Of a stretch of DNA of 64,000 bases, positions 1 to 9,827 are shown one piece after another (position 1 is the stretch's first letter; each line of letters starts with the position of its first letter). The notes beneath the pieces were generated by a model. The model made no database searches and was not told where the DNA came from. It saw only the letters and a program-made list of their open reading frames with translations. The position numbers and the translations under genes are program-made. Source of the DNA: Rosa chinensis (Eukaryota; Streptophyta; Magnoliopsida; Rosales; Rosaceae); assembly GCF_002994745.2 (NCBI RefSeq), contig NC_037089.1, positions 79,756,347 through 79,820,346 on the forward strand, given 5' to 3'.

Positions 1-842
1 TGTTTGACTGAAGGGTTCTTAGGTGCCCTTTGCACCTTGTTTCCATGACCACTAGGGCCAGCACCACCATCTCTGCGCCATACATTGGGAGGGCCTCCAC
101 GGCCCATACCACGACCCCCACTTCCCTTGCCACGTGGTGCATTGTTGCCACGTGGGTAAGGATCAGCACGTCCAACCCTATTTTCATTGGGGTTCTTTCC
201 ACCTTTGACTTTGCCATAATTAGCCTCAGGAATTTTCTTTGTCCCAACAGGCTTGGCATTGTTGCTCAAAAGAACCTCATTATGCCTATCAGCCACTTGC
301 AGTAGGTTGATCAGTTTATTGAAGGTTGTGATTCTTTTATTATCATACTCCAACCTATACTGGTTCGCTAGTATAATTGCTGAAGTAGGAAAAGTGGAAA
401 GAGTCTTCTGGATCATATCATCTTCTGTGAGTTCCTTTCCACAGAAATTTAGACGTGCCTTTAAGCGTAACATGTCCTTGTTGAAGTCATTGACCCTTTT
501 GTAGTCAAGCAAGCGGACTTCGTTCCACTGAACGGTCAGTTCTGGAAGCAAGGTGTCATGAATGTTCCCAAAACGTCCCTTAAGGGCATCCCACAGTTCT
601 TTGGGTGTCTTCAACTGAAGGCATTCCCAGCGTAGGCTAGGATCAATATGTCGCCTCAAAAACATTAAGGCATTTGCTTTCACCTTATCAGACGGTCCAT
701 CGTCTTTGGGGTCAGTGGGAGTTTTGATGGTGGCAGTGTAGTCTCTTGCCACAAAGGCAATTTCTACATTGGAAACCCAACGGTGATACTCAAGTCCGTC
801 TGAGTCCAAAATGTCAAACTCAGGCCGAGTTGGATCAGCCAT
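1..842 (-). CDS. copia gag, partial (3' end outside window)
   Basis: Reading from the ATG at 842 leftwards, the frame stays open for 280 codons to the window edge. The N-terminal part has the tryptophan-containing pattern of copia Gag (residues 15-25, 'GLEYHRWVSNV'), followed by a helical region with 'ELWDALKGRFGN', and then a Gly/Arg-rich segment that usually precedes the zinc knuckle. The homologous frames in elements B and C are broken by stops, so an undamaged frame here suggests a younger insertion. Capsid-like function is known for the family; activity of this copy is not shown. Confidence 0.85.
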   Translation of the reverse strand, partial: MADPTRPEFDILDSDGLEYHRWVSNVEIAFVARDYTATIKTPTDPKDDGPSDKVKANALMFLRRHIDPSLRWECLQLKTPKELWDALKGRFGNIHDTLLPELTVQWNEVRLLDYKRVNDFNKDMLRLKARLNFCGKELTEDDMIQKTLSTFPTSAIILANQYRLEYDNKRITTFNKLINLLQVADRHNEVLLSNNAKPVGTKKIPEANYGKVKGGKNPNENRVGRADPYPRGNNAPRGKGSGGRGMGRGGPPNVWRRDGGAGPSGHGNKVQRAPKNPSVK

Positions 843-2551
843 CTACATAAACAAGAGAGAAGAAATAAATTACGCAGTCATAAAGACATCCACGTGAATT
901 ATTTTCCAAATGTATGAATTAGATTTCAAGACCAAGATTCGTAATGGTCACATTTTTTTTCGATGCTATGTGAAAATACTTTATCACAGTAAGTGTGTGT
1001 ATAATGCACATGAATTTTCATTATCATGGCAAAATTTATATGTTGCATGACAAAAAATAACTATAACACATTTAATAATAAATAAAACATAGCATAAAAA
1101 ATAAATTACATGGCATGCTCAAATTCACAAATATATACGAAATATATATGTTACACATAATAATAGTAATAATATATCATGCGTAAAATAAAATACAAAC
1201 GATAGCATAATATAAAGGCATGCTTAGGAATAATTATATAAGCGTAAATAAAATTCACAAAACATGCTTCAAAATTGCATAATTAATATATAACAAAATA
1301 TAAACAATAAAATATATAATCATGCTTAAAGATAATCATATAAAGCATAAATAAGAAGACATACTTTAAATGATCAAAATTATCTAACTAAACATGCTCA
1401 ATAACAAAATGTAATAAATGTATAAACAATAAGGTATAAAGCATGCTTAAAAAAATAAAAAAATAAAATTCACATGCTTGATTAAAATCATAAAATAAAA
1501 TAAAGAAAACATACTTGATTTTGAGAAAATAAAACAATCCTAGCGCACGCACGTGTTGATGCAGGCGTGCGTTGCGATGTTTGTGTGCTTGAGAAAAAAA
1601 AACTGAGCCGCTTCCTCTCCCTTTTCAGCAGTGGGCTTTGATCCTTTTTTTTTTTTTTTTCTGGGCCTGGTCTTTTCTTTGGGCCTTCTCTTTGTTCTTT
1701 TCTTTTTCTGTTTTTTTTTTGTTTTTTTTGTTTCTGTTCTGTTCTGGGCCTTCTGTTCTTTGGGCCCCTTTTTCTTTTTTTTGAATAGTGATTTTTCCTT
1801 TCTGGGCTGGGTCCTTACTTTGGCCCGAGTTGCCTCTCTCTTTTTATTTTTTTTTGTCAATTTGGGCCGGGTCTTTACTTTGGCCTGATCACCCTTTTTT
1901 TTTTCTCTTCTTTCTTTCGCCTGATCACGTCTTCTTCTTCTTCTGGGTTTTTTTCTTTGCTTTTCTCAGTTTCTGCTTCTTCTTCTTCGGGTCTGCAGCA
2001 GATGGGTGGTTTGCAGGCTTGGAAGTTTGGGCAGGGCCGGTGGGTGTGCGCGCAGGTGCTGGGCAGTAGGGAGGGAGGCGGATCGTGGAGGCCGGAAGAA
2101 TGATTTGGAGAGGCCGATCTGTGGGGCTGCTGTCGTGGCGGAGGGGGGGCTGGCTGGAGGCCGCAGCGTTGGACGAGGGAGGTGTGCGATTGGGCAGGGA
2201 GCAATGCTACAGATTTCGGAGCTGTGCTGCAGATTTCGGTGGGTAGACACAAGGACAGTGGGCTGTCTTGGATGAGTTGGGTCCCCAAGCGTCTAGGTGC
2301 CCTTAGCAATTCGATGGAGGCCGGTCTGTGCGCGCAGGAGGGTGGTGGCCTGTGCTAGGCAGTGGGCTGCAAGGATGCTGTGGTGCTTGGCCGGAGAGGC
2401 AGAGGTGAGGCCGGTCTGGGCAGGGCCGGCCTAGGGAGATTTTTTTTTTATTGGTGGCGGAAAAAAGAGAAAAAAAATTCTCTAGCGTTTTGAGGGGTTT
2501 TTTTTTTTTTTTTGCTAAAGTTTTCTTTTCTATTGGCTTATTTGCTCTGAG
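843..2551 (-). other. leader of copia element A, no gene
   Basis: This 1.7-kb stretch lies between the PBS and gag. 850-1530 is very AT-rich, with many 'ATAAA' and 'CATGCTTA' runs. 1630-2010 is a T/C-dominated tract on the plus strand (G/A on the transcript strand) broken by 'GGGCC' motifs. 2010-2450 is GC-richer. Open frames here are low-complexity (Lys/Arg/Glu or Phe-rich) and are not credible genes. Long leaders are common in plant copia elements; the purine tract is unusual. Confidence 0.6.
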
Positions 2552-2564
2552 CGTGCTGATAACG
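2552..2564 (-). other. putative primer-binding site, element A
   Basis: Minus strand CGTTATCAGCACG directly follows the LTR end. The identical 13-mer follows the 5' LTRs of elements B (4429) and C (40144). It shares only TATCAG with the usual plant initiator-Met tRNA site TGGTATCAGAGC. Confidence 0.6.
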
Positions 2565-2780
2565 TGTAAAAGTAAAATTGAGATTGGAATTGGTCTACTC
2601 ATTTCATTTCATAGTCCCTTTATATAGGGAAGAAATAACAACGGAAATATTGATTACAATGATGATATTAAATGCTGATTGATCTATCTTTGATGCTGAT
2701 TGATTGGAAATCACTGATTCCTTGATTCCCTCTTCGTCAGTTACTTTGACGAAGGCACATAATATGTTTTTCCTTTAACA
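2565..2780 (-). repeat. 5' LTR of copia element A (216 bp)
   Basis: Bounded by TG at 2565 and CA at 2779-2780, so on the minus strand it begins TGTTAAAGG and ends TTTTACA. It is AT-rich and carries a 'TATATAGGG' TATA-like stretch at about 2621-2629 in the same place as in the LTRs of B and C. It abuts the PBS. Confidence 0.8.
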
Positions 2781-3114
2781 ATAGTGTTGTAGGCTTACTA
2801 GAACTAAGTGAGCGAGATTATTTAATGAGTGGACTCATAACTATGTACCATTGTGGTACTACCGCAACTTCTTATTTGTTTAATGTCTATCTATATAATG
2901 ACATCAAAAAAATACGTAATGACTATTCTGATTTGAGAATTGAGATGAATGAAATATCATTGTGATTTGATTAAAAAATAATAATGCAAGCAACGATCAG
3001 AGTTGGCAAAGGAAGAGACATTATTTATTGTCCTTGGCAACAGCAGAAGATCGTATTCATCCCTAAAAAAAAAAAAAAAAAAAAAACTGATTTGGGAAAA
3101 ATATTATATTTTAA
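2781..3114. other. spacer between element A and the MULE-like element
   Basis: No gene seen. Contains an A tract at about 3066-3086, and ends with the 9-bp sequence (3106-3114) used as target-site duplication by the next element. Confidence 0.5.
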
Positions 3115-3243
3115 GGGATAATGACAATTTACACAATTTGGCCTAAAAATTGCCCACTTGCTCCACTAAGAGTTTTTTACTCCCATTTACCCAATCTAAC
3201 ATCTATTGACAGTATTGCCCTAATTTTAATTAATAAATTACAC

Positions 3244-3245
<2 letters not shown>

Positions 3246-3277
<32 letters not shown>
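3246..3277. repeat. (CT)n microsatellite
   Basis: About 16 CT units just inside the left TIR. The reversed sister element has a (GA)n tract in the equivalent place at 57937-57980. Confidence 0.9.
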
Positions 3278-3280
<3 letters not shown>

Positions 3281-3289
3281 TTCCCGGCC

Positions 3290-3760
3290 GAGTCGACTCA
3301 GCAACCACCGTCAGCCTCAAAGATGTAAAGTTCACCAACCACCATCAGCCTCAAAGATGCCGGATGAGGAATGGAAGGCGATTGACGTATGAGGTGGTCG
3401 GGGATGGAGATTTTGGCGTCCCCACACCATATCCAGAAGGGCGTATTGATCAAGAAGCAGCACGCCCCAATTGGAGAGTTGCCAGAATTGTGAGATTGGA
3501 GAGTTGACGGTCGACCTCGACTGCGTCTCCGATTGCGAGCACAGCTGCCACGAGAAGAAAACCTCTGATGCTCTGCCGCCATGCCAGGGTCGTCATCAGA
3601 CCTCTGAACCTCCACGCTCCAGTCGGAGTTCTGGTTCGAGCTTTGCTCCTGGTTGGGGCTCTAACGCCGTCGTTCAGGCTTCTCTTCTTCTTTCTTTCTT
3701 TTTTTCCCCCTCTTTCTGGTAAAATGCGTAGGAGGCCTCCAACGTCGTCCATGTTGTTGC
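3290..3760. other. GC-richer coding-like insert in MULE-like element, unrecognised
   Basis: Frames of 85-128 codons are open on both strands, and two 18-20-bp 'CACCATCAGCCTCAAAGATG'-like copies lie at 3306-3325 and 3341-3360. No protein family is recognised. It could be captured host sequence, as in Pack-MULEs, but no parent gene can be named from the sequence. Confidence 0.3.
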
Positions 3761-3839
3761 GGTGGTTTGTTTCTCCAAAAAATTGGCCGATTTCAATATG
3801 GGATGTTGCTAGTAGTGATTGTTTTGTTTATTATGATTT

Positions 3840-4010
3840 GGTTGGGCAATAATAAGATTATTGGGGAGCGAAAAAATGATTATTGGAATGCAATAATAAG
3901 ATTATTGGGGTGCAAAAAAACGATTATTGGAAGACAATAATAAGATTATTGGGAGCCAATAAAAAGATTATTGTGGGGTCATAATAAGATTATTGGGGGC
4001 CAATAAAGTT
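3840..4010. repeat. array of CAATAAT/ATTATTGGGG palindromic units
   Basis: Five to six irregular units of about 30-37 bp, most holding CAATAATAAGATTATTGGGG. In each, CAATAAT and ATTATTG form the arms of a 17-bp hairpin with a 3-base loop. The element at 56411 has related CAATAGACGTCTATTG units. Confidence 0.75.
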
Positions 4011-4191
4011 GGACGTCGGATTCCGGTCACCAGATTCCGTTCACCGGTCTAATCACCAGAGTTCGGCGGCCGGTCACCGGAATCTCGCGACCGCCTACCG
4101 GAGTCCGGCAAAGTCTCTCTTTAAGTGACAAAGGAAGAGAGGGCAAAACTGTCTTAAAAATAAACAAAAAAGAATAAAGTAATGTAATTGG

Positions 4192-4428
4192 TGTTCAAGT
4201 AAATCCAGAATATGTGTTTGACCCAAACTCTAGGTTACTTGACCTAGTGGTAATAAGGTTTTAATTAGAGATAATCTCGGATAATATCTTAGAGATATCT
4301 ATTCATTGTATGATTACCTTTCCTTGTACTATTCAGATTCTATGTATTGTAATTCTCTATATAAAGAGGCCCCTATTATCAATGAGAATACACAGCAATT
4401 CTCTCTCAAATATCGTTTCCCTAAAACA
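4192..4428 (+). repeat. 5' LTR of copia element B
   Basis: 237 bp, TG...CA. A TATA-like 'CTATATAAAGAGG' lies at about 4358-4370. The PBS starts at the next base. Confidence 0.9.
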
Positions 4429-4441
4429 CGTTATCAGCACG
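4429..4441 (+). other. putative primer-binding site, element B
   Basis: CGTTATCAGCACG immediately after the LTR, identical to elements A and C. Confidence 0.6.
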
Positions 4442-5526
4442 AAGCCCTAACCCTGAAACTCTAAAATTGTAGCCTTCAAACCCTAGCAACCACCGACCCC
4501 CACCTTGAAGCTCTCAATCCCAGGATCCCAGAACCGCTGGCTGCGTCACCGAAACTGGCCGAAAAAGTACCGAACCGACCTCCAGAATATATAAACAATC
4601 CCTGCTCGGTTCGCACGTCACCTTCTACCTTCAAACTTGGTCACCATCTACGCCTTGATTCCAGGACCCAGGAACCGGAGTCGTAATTTCCAGAATCGGT
4701 CAGACAATTACCGGACCGGCCAATCAAAGTTGCTGTAACATCACGTCGGACCGGCCAGCCCAGTTGCTGCATCTACCTAGTTCGTTGCCTTGCCCACTTC
4801 CAGCCTAGCCCAGTCACCGGCCATCACAGCTTCTTCGCGCGCCCAGCTCGCTTGCAGCCTCCGACACCGACGTTGCAGCTCTACCTCGAACCAGGAAAAA
4901 AAAAAAAAAACCAGAAAACGAAGAAGACGTCTTCGGCCAAGAGGAAGTGAAGAAAGAAAAGAGGTGGCCCACCAAGTGACGGGGCCCAGTGCAAGAAAAA
5001 AAAACAAAAGAAAAAAAAAGAAGCATGTGGCCCACTGCCGGAGAGGAGAAAAAAAAAAAAGGAGGCCCACTGCCGAAGAAGAAAAAGAAACAAGGAGAAG
5101 GGAGGCCCACACATTCAGTCAAAGTCAAAGAGAAAAAAAAATGGTATTTTTCTTCTATTCAATTCCTTTAGCTTTTGTAATTTCAATTTCTTTTCTCTTT
5201 CTCGGGGACTTGCAACCTCTATTCTTCTACCCCCCTTTCTTCATCATAGGGGAGACCTAATTAAGCCAAACTGTGGAGATTCCTGCACACTCCAAGCTTG
5301 GTGCTTGTTGAAATCTCCAAACTTAGAGTTTGTAGAGAATTTATGATCGACCACTCACATCATTGTTTCGATCTAATCCAATCCCTCTTGGAATCAAATT
5401 TATTGAAAGCGACTATGCTCGGAAATTCCTAATTTCTTGGAAGCGATTACGCTCAGAAATTTTTATTGTTTTCGTGGTAGCCTTTTTCGCTCCGAAACTA
5501 ATCCTAATCTTTTGTTGTTTTTCAGG
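4442..5526 (+). other. leader of copia element B, no gene
   Basis: Holds C-rich 'CCGGCC' sequence (4480-4880) followed by an A/G tract (4890-5150). Long Lys-rich and Phe-rich frames here are low-complexity reading of the A/G tract. The last 130 bases repeat a 'TTGGAAGCGATTACGCTC'-like motif, which is also present before gag in element C. Confidence 0.55.
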
Positions 5527-6632
5527 ATGAGTAACCTGAACAAGTTGAGCTTCACTCCACTAGAGACAACAGGCGCACGATACCACAAGTGGGTCCGTGA
5601 TGTGCGCCAGGTTGATGGGATCCTGAGTATGATCCAAGAGCCAAGTCAAAACGAGCTTACTCCTCAACAAGCTGCCGCTTTTGAAGCGAATAGAGCTACA
5701 AGAAAGGCCAATGCAGCTAAAGCCATAATTCTCATGACAAGGAACATGAATGACGCACTCCAGAATGAGTACCTCAATGAGGAAGACCCAAGAAAACTAT
5801 GGGTAGAACTCGAGTAGCGTTTTGGCACGTTCGTGACTCCCTGCTTCCTGATTTAGAAGTGAGATGGCATAGCCTCCGCTTCTGTGATTTCAAGTTTGTA
5901 CTTGACTACAATTTGGAAGCACTTCGTATATATCATGTCTTTAATGGAATTCTATGGGCAGAAAATCATTGATACGATGTTGATCGAGAAGACTCTCTCT
6001 ACCTTCCCCGTCTCTGCATTGATGATAGCCAAGAACTATGGGATTGATGTCAATGCTGGACGCATCACAAGATTTCATGAGCTTATTTGAGCCATGAACG
6101 TAGTTGAAAAGCACGACAACATACTTGTGAAAAACTATAACTCTAGATCCGTGGGAGAAAAGCCAATTCCAGAGTCTAATTATAGTCACGCCCCTAAGGG
6201 AGGGCACCAAGAGCGAAACCCTAAGGAAAGGGATTATTCTGGACGTTCTGGTCCATATTCTCTCCCCAAAGAGGAAGGAAACCGCCAAGATAGGCGTGCA
6301 CGAAACCGTAGAGGTCAACGTGTAAAGAGAGAGAGAGAGGCAGAGCCTCCGGCTATGGTGGTGGCACCACCAAGGATCATAGCCGTCCCCAACGCACTCT
6401 AGGCGCTCCTCAATCAAGGGAGCATTACCATAATGATGCTTGTCTTCGGTGTAGAGCGTCCGGACATTGGGCAAAAGCATGTAATGCACCCCAGAATGTT
6501 GCTAACACGTACAAGATGTATCGTGAAGTAAGGGAAGCAAATTACAAGGAGCAAGAAGTTCAAAATGACGATATCGTTCTAAGGGTTGAAGACTTCAAAG
6601 GCCAAGATCCAGGGACTGGCAATTTTGATTAG
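5527..6632 (+). pseudogene. copia gag remnant, element B
   Basis: An ATG at 5527 opens a 96-codon piece of Gag ('YHKWVRDVRQV' near residue 20) closed by a stop at 5815. After frame changes, Gag homology resumes (about 5830-6110, then the Arg/Gly-rich segment), and a complete zinc knuckle CLRCRASGHWAKAC (CX2CX4HX4C) is found at about 6441-6482. Aligns throughout with gag of element C (40945-42053). At least two disruptions, so not functional as one protein. Confidence 0.8.
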
Positions 6633-7195
6633 GTCTTTTTATTTTCCAAGAGATGTAATAGGCAATTGCCATATATTTTGTAGTAGATGCCAATAGTTTA
6701 GTCTTTCTTCAAAGTAGGCTCACCCAAAGTAAGTGTAATGTCTAGGAGGGTTCTGAGATTAGTGGTACTTAAGCGAGCCTTGCTCCACCGACATCTCTCT
6801 ACTCACCTGGTCACATTTATTTTGGATTTACTGAAAGAAGTTAGACGACTACCATTGTTTTGCATTAGCTAGCATTTTGGATTAGATTTTCTTTGGTCAA
6901 AGAGACAATGATGTAACTCTGTTGGCTTATGAATAAAATTTCGAGTTCTTTTCATTATGACTCTATTTTGATTATGAGCATATTACTTTGTGACTACAAT
7001 GGCTGAGCCATCAGTATTAGTTCAAGGACATGGAATAGCCCAAGTTCCTCTCGCCAAATGGTACCTTGATTACTATCACAGAAACTCTCTACGCTCCTAG
7101 GGAAAATCGAACCTATGAATAGCCAACGGATTCCATGCGAAAACTCATGTAGAGAACATAAATGAGTTCCTTTGCAATACCTCTAATAATTGCGA
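6633..7195 (+). pseudogene. remnant of copia protease / pol start, element B
   Basis: 6700-6850 aligns with the spliced-leader-like intergenic stretch of element C, including 'GAGCCT(T/C)GCTCCACC'. 6960-7190 aligns with the part after the protease active site in C (42490-42700). The active-site part itself cannot be read. Sequence stops matching near 7195, where the CACTA-type element begins. Confidence 0.55.
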
Positions 7196-7249
7196 AAATG
7201 TCATCAGCAACAACCTAAAGTTGTTGTAAAAAGTCTAAATTTCTCGCTT

Positions 7250-7760
7250 AAGTGAAAATGTGATGACTTTGGGTTGTCACAACCAGTTGTCGCCTAATGT
7301 GTTTTACTGATTGTCAAAAGCGACAAAATTACACGGTTATCGCTTTTTCAATGTGCGACGCAATTGCTTCCTCGCATATCACAAATTGTGTGATACACAA
7401 GTGTGTTACCAAAAACTATATGCGAGACTTTATATTTGTTACTATTTCTAATATACGAGGCTTCGTTTACGTCACATATTCCATATGTGGGGCTTGTATG
7501 TTTGTCACATTTTCAATAAGCGACGTAATTCGTTTCTCGCATATGACATCTTGCGAGACACGTAAGTGTGTTAAAGAATGCTATATACGAGACTTTATGT
7601 TTGTCACAATTTCTAATATACGAGACTTCGTTTACGTTGCATATTCCGTCTACAAGGCTTGTATATTTGTCGCATATCACATCTTGCGAGACAAGAAGGT
7701 GTGCTACAAAACACTATAGTGAGATTTTGTATTTGTTAAAATTCCTAATATACAATGCGT
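7250..7760. repeat. left subterminal repeats of CACTA-type element
   Basis: A unit of about 163 bp ('CGAGACTTTATGTTTGTCAC', '...TTCGTTTACGT...ATATTCC') occurs twice (about 7421 and 7584), with partial further copies. 'TCGCATAT' and 'TTGCGAGAC' recur. Confidence 0.65.
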
Positions 7761-7799
7761 TGTTTATGTTGCACATTGGATCCGTGAGGTTTGTATGTT

Positions 7800-8756
7800 A
7801 AAACAAAAAAATATATTTGAGCTTTCCTTTTGTTGCAAATAATAACAATGAGATTTCATTTTGTTGCATATAATATGCAAGTCTGACATATTTGTCAAAA
7901 AAAGAAAAAAGAACATGCAAGAGTAAATGGCCGTGCCAAAGAATAAAAGCAAGATTATATGATGGTTTGCAATGAATCCATCTTATTTTATTCATAAATG
8001 AAGAAATTACAATATTAAGAGAGGGGGACATAAACCAAAACCTCTCTAAAAAATAAAAACAAACAACTAAAACCAAGAACCAAAAATAAAAGATGACACA
8101 AGCCAAGTACATAGGTAGCCTGAGTTAAAAGCCGAAATCTATAGATCTGAAGCTAAAGCATAATATAGATGTCATTTGGAGCAAATGGAAAAGCATGAAT
8201 CCAGTGAATGTTTATTTCCTTAATGAAATGTGACTCCCATGAGACCAATCATCTATCAAAGGGATATAGAAGCCACTATCATCCACGTAGTTGTAATAGC
8301 CCAAAATAGCATACCCCATTGCCAAAACTCTTCTCCTTCACATCTCCTCCAAACACGATTACATCGTAGTCAAGCTCATGTAACTATTCCCAAACACTCA
8401 AAACAATTAAATTGAAAAGAAAATTATTTGTAACACAATTGGCCATCCAAAACAAAATTCCACAAACACAACAATCATACTGAGAATTGGAATCGAATTT
8501 CATAAAAATAAAAAATAAAAAACCAAACTTTTTTTCCAAATTAAAATAAAATCAAACCTGTTTTGTTCAAGGGCGATCATGATCTTTGGTGTAGTTGAGA
8601 TCCACCAGCAAGTACATCAGATCTTCCTCTATAATTCCCGCCTGTAAATATCAATACCCAAAAGATTATAACCAGCGAATTAAACCAAAAAAAAATCCAA
8701 CCAAAAATTAATTAACCAGAATCATAAGAAAATTCGATAGAGAGTAAAGGGACCTG
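7800..8756. other. interior of CACTA-type element, no gene recognised
   Basis: AT-rich. Short frames only. 8570-8645 on the minus strand could be a further exon of the captured gene ('RNYRGRSD') but cannot be aligned with confidence. Confidence 0.4.
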
Positions 8757-9827
8757 GTCGATGATGTGTTGCAGTTGTCAACGTCCTGGTCATTCATGCC
8801 TTTGATCGAGTCTTTCATGGCCTTCTTATTGCTGAAGGTGATGATCTGGTCATCTGCAAGAACACAAATAGCATAGAGCACCAAAGAGCTTCAATAATCG
8901 AAGAAGTCATATGTAAGAACACAAATAGTTACATTACTCATACGCTTCATGTTGTATACTTCAATCCCATTGGGTTGGTATTCGAAACCATCAGATTGAG
9001 CTTTTACAAGCTATCAACAATGTAAAACATTTAAATAAGCTATTCACACTCTGTTGCATCCAAATATAGCATATAGATATATATAGCGGCCAGAAAAAGA
9101 GAAGGGTGAAGATGGCACCTTTGTAATGTTCTGAAAATGAAACCTGGGCAAGAGATTCTGCAAGAGTAGGATTCATTGTACACGTTAGGGCTTGTGCCAT
9201 CGATTGGCAAAACGACATGGAAGAGATTAGCAAGAGACGAATGTGAACTCTTTGAACAAATGTATAAAAACAAAAAAAAATGAATGCAGTGGGTGTCACA
9301 GAGATGAGTCATCATCATTCTAATTTTGGTTGCTCGCCCAAACCTTAGAGTTTGATATCAAGAATGGCAACTATTGGGCAACCCATATTCATGATTTGGT
9401 ATCCTTAGAATCTCCTGGACTTTCCAGTCTCACGGTCATTGATGGTTTGAAAACAACAAACAAAATCGGAGATCTGAGCATAAACACAAATCAAAACCAT
9501 AAATAATACATCAAAACGAGAAGAAAAAAAAAACAGAAACAAAAGGAACCGATTGATCATCATCCTAGAAAGATGAAGGTGATGTACCCTTGAGATATTA
9601 AAACACAAGAATCATAGTGACATATAGTAATAGAGTATATCATAGATCAAGTAACATAGATATACAGATCAATGAGCACTGATTCAGGTCCGATCTGATC
9701 TCTGCAACAAACGAACCTTCGATTGGATGATCTCGCCAAAAGTGAAAGTCCTTTCGAGCGCACCATTATCGGTGGCCCAGACGAGCCCTCCGATGAAGCA
9801 ATTGAACTTGATCTCGGCAGAGGACAT
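8757..9827 (-). pseudogene. captured glycine-rich RNA-binding protein (GRP7-like) fragment
   Basis: On the minus strand an ATG at 9827 opens an exon (9827-9717, 37 codons) reading MSSAEIKFNCFIGGLVWATD..., the start of a GRP7/GRP8-type RRM with RNP2 'CFIGGLVW'. After a GTTCGT donor, 'INDRETGKSRRF' (about 9447-9412) follows, the loop before RNP1, ending in a stop. Near 8858-8760 comes 'TFSNKKAMKDSIKGMNDQD', the second half of the RRM. The Gly-rich tail is missing and the middle exon lacks the 'GFGFV' RNP1 core. Known role of the family: cold- and clock-regulated RNA binding. Here it is a broken copy lying inside a CACTA-type element, so most likely captured by it. Confidence 0.75.

Larger units (their letters stand above)
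1..2780 (-). mobile_element. Ty1/copia element A, 5' part, cut by window edge
   Basis: Read on the minus strand this is an LTR (2780 to 2565), a primer-binding site (2564 to 2552), a 1.7-kb leader and a gag frame that is still open at base 1. The same order and the same 13-base PBS occur in elements B and C of this window, so it belongs with them. The LTR begins TG and ends CA. Protease, integrase and RT would lie left of the window, as would the second LTR, so no target-site duplication can be tested. Confidence 0.88.

Noticed and set aside
1540..2309. Several 85-144-codon frames on both strands
   Set aside because: Phe- or Lys/Arg-rich readings of a T/C tract in a retrotransposon leader.
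4777..5260. Overlapping frames of 60-156 codons
   Set aside because: Low-complexity A/G tract in the leader of copia B; no conserved motif.
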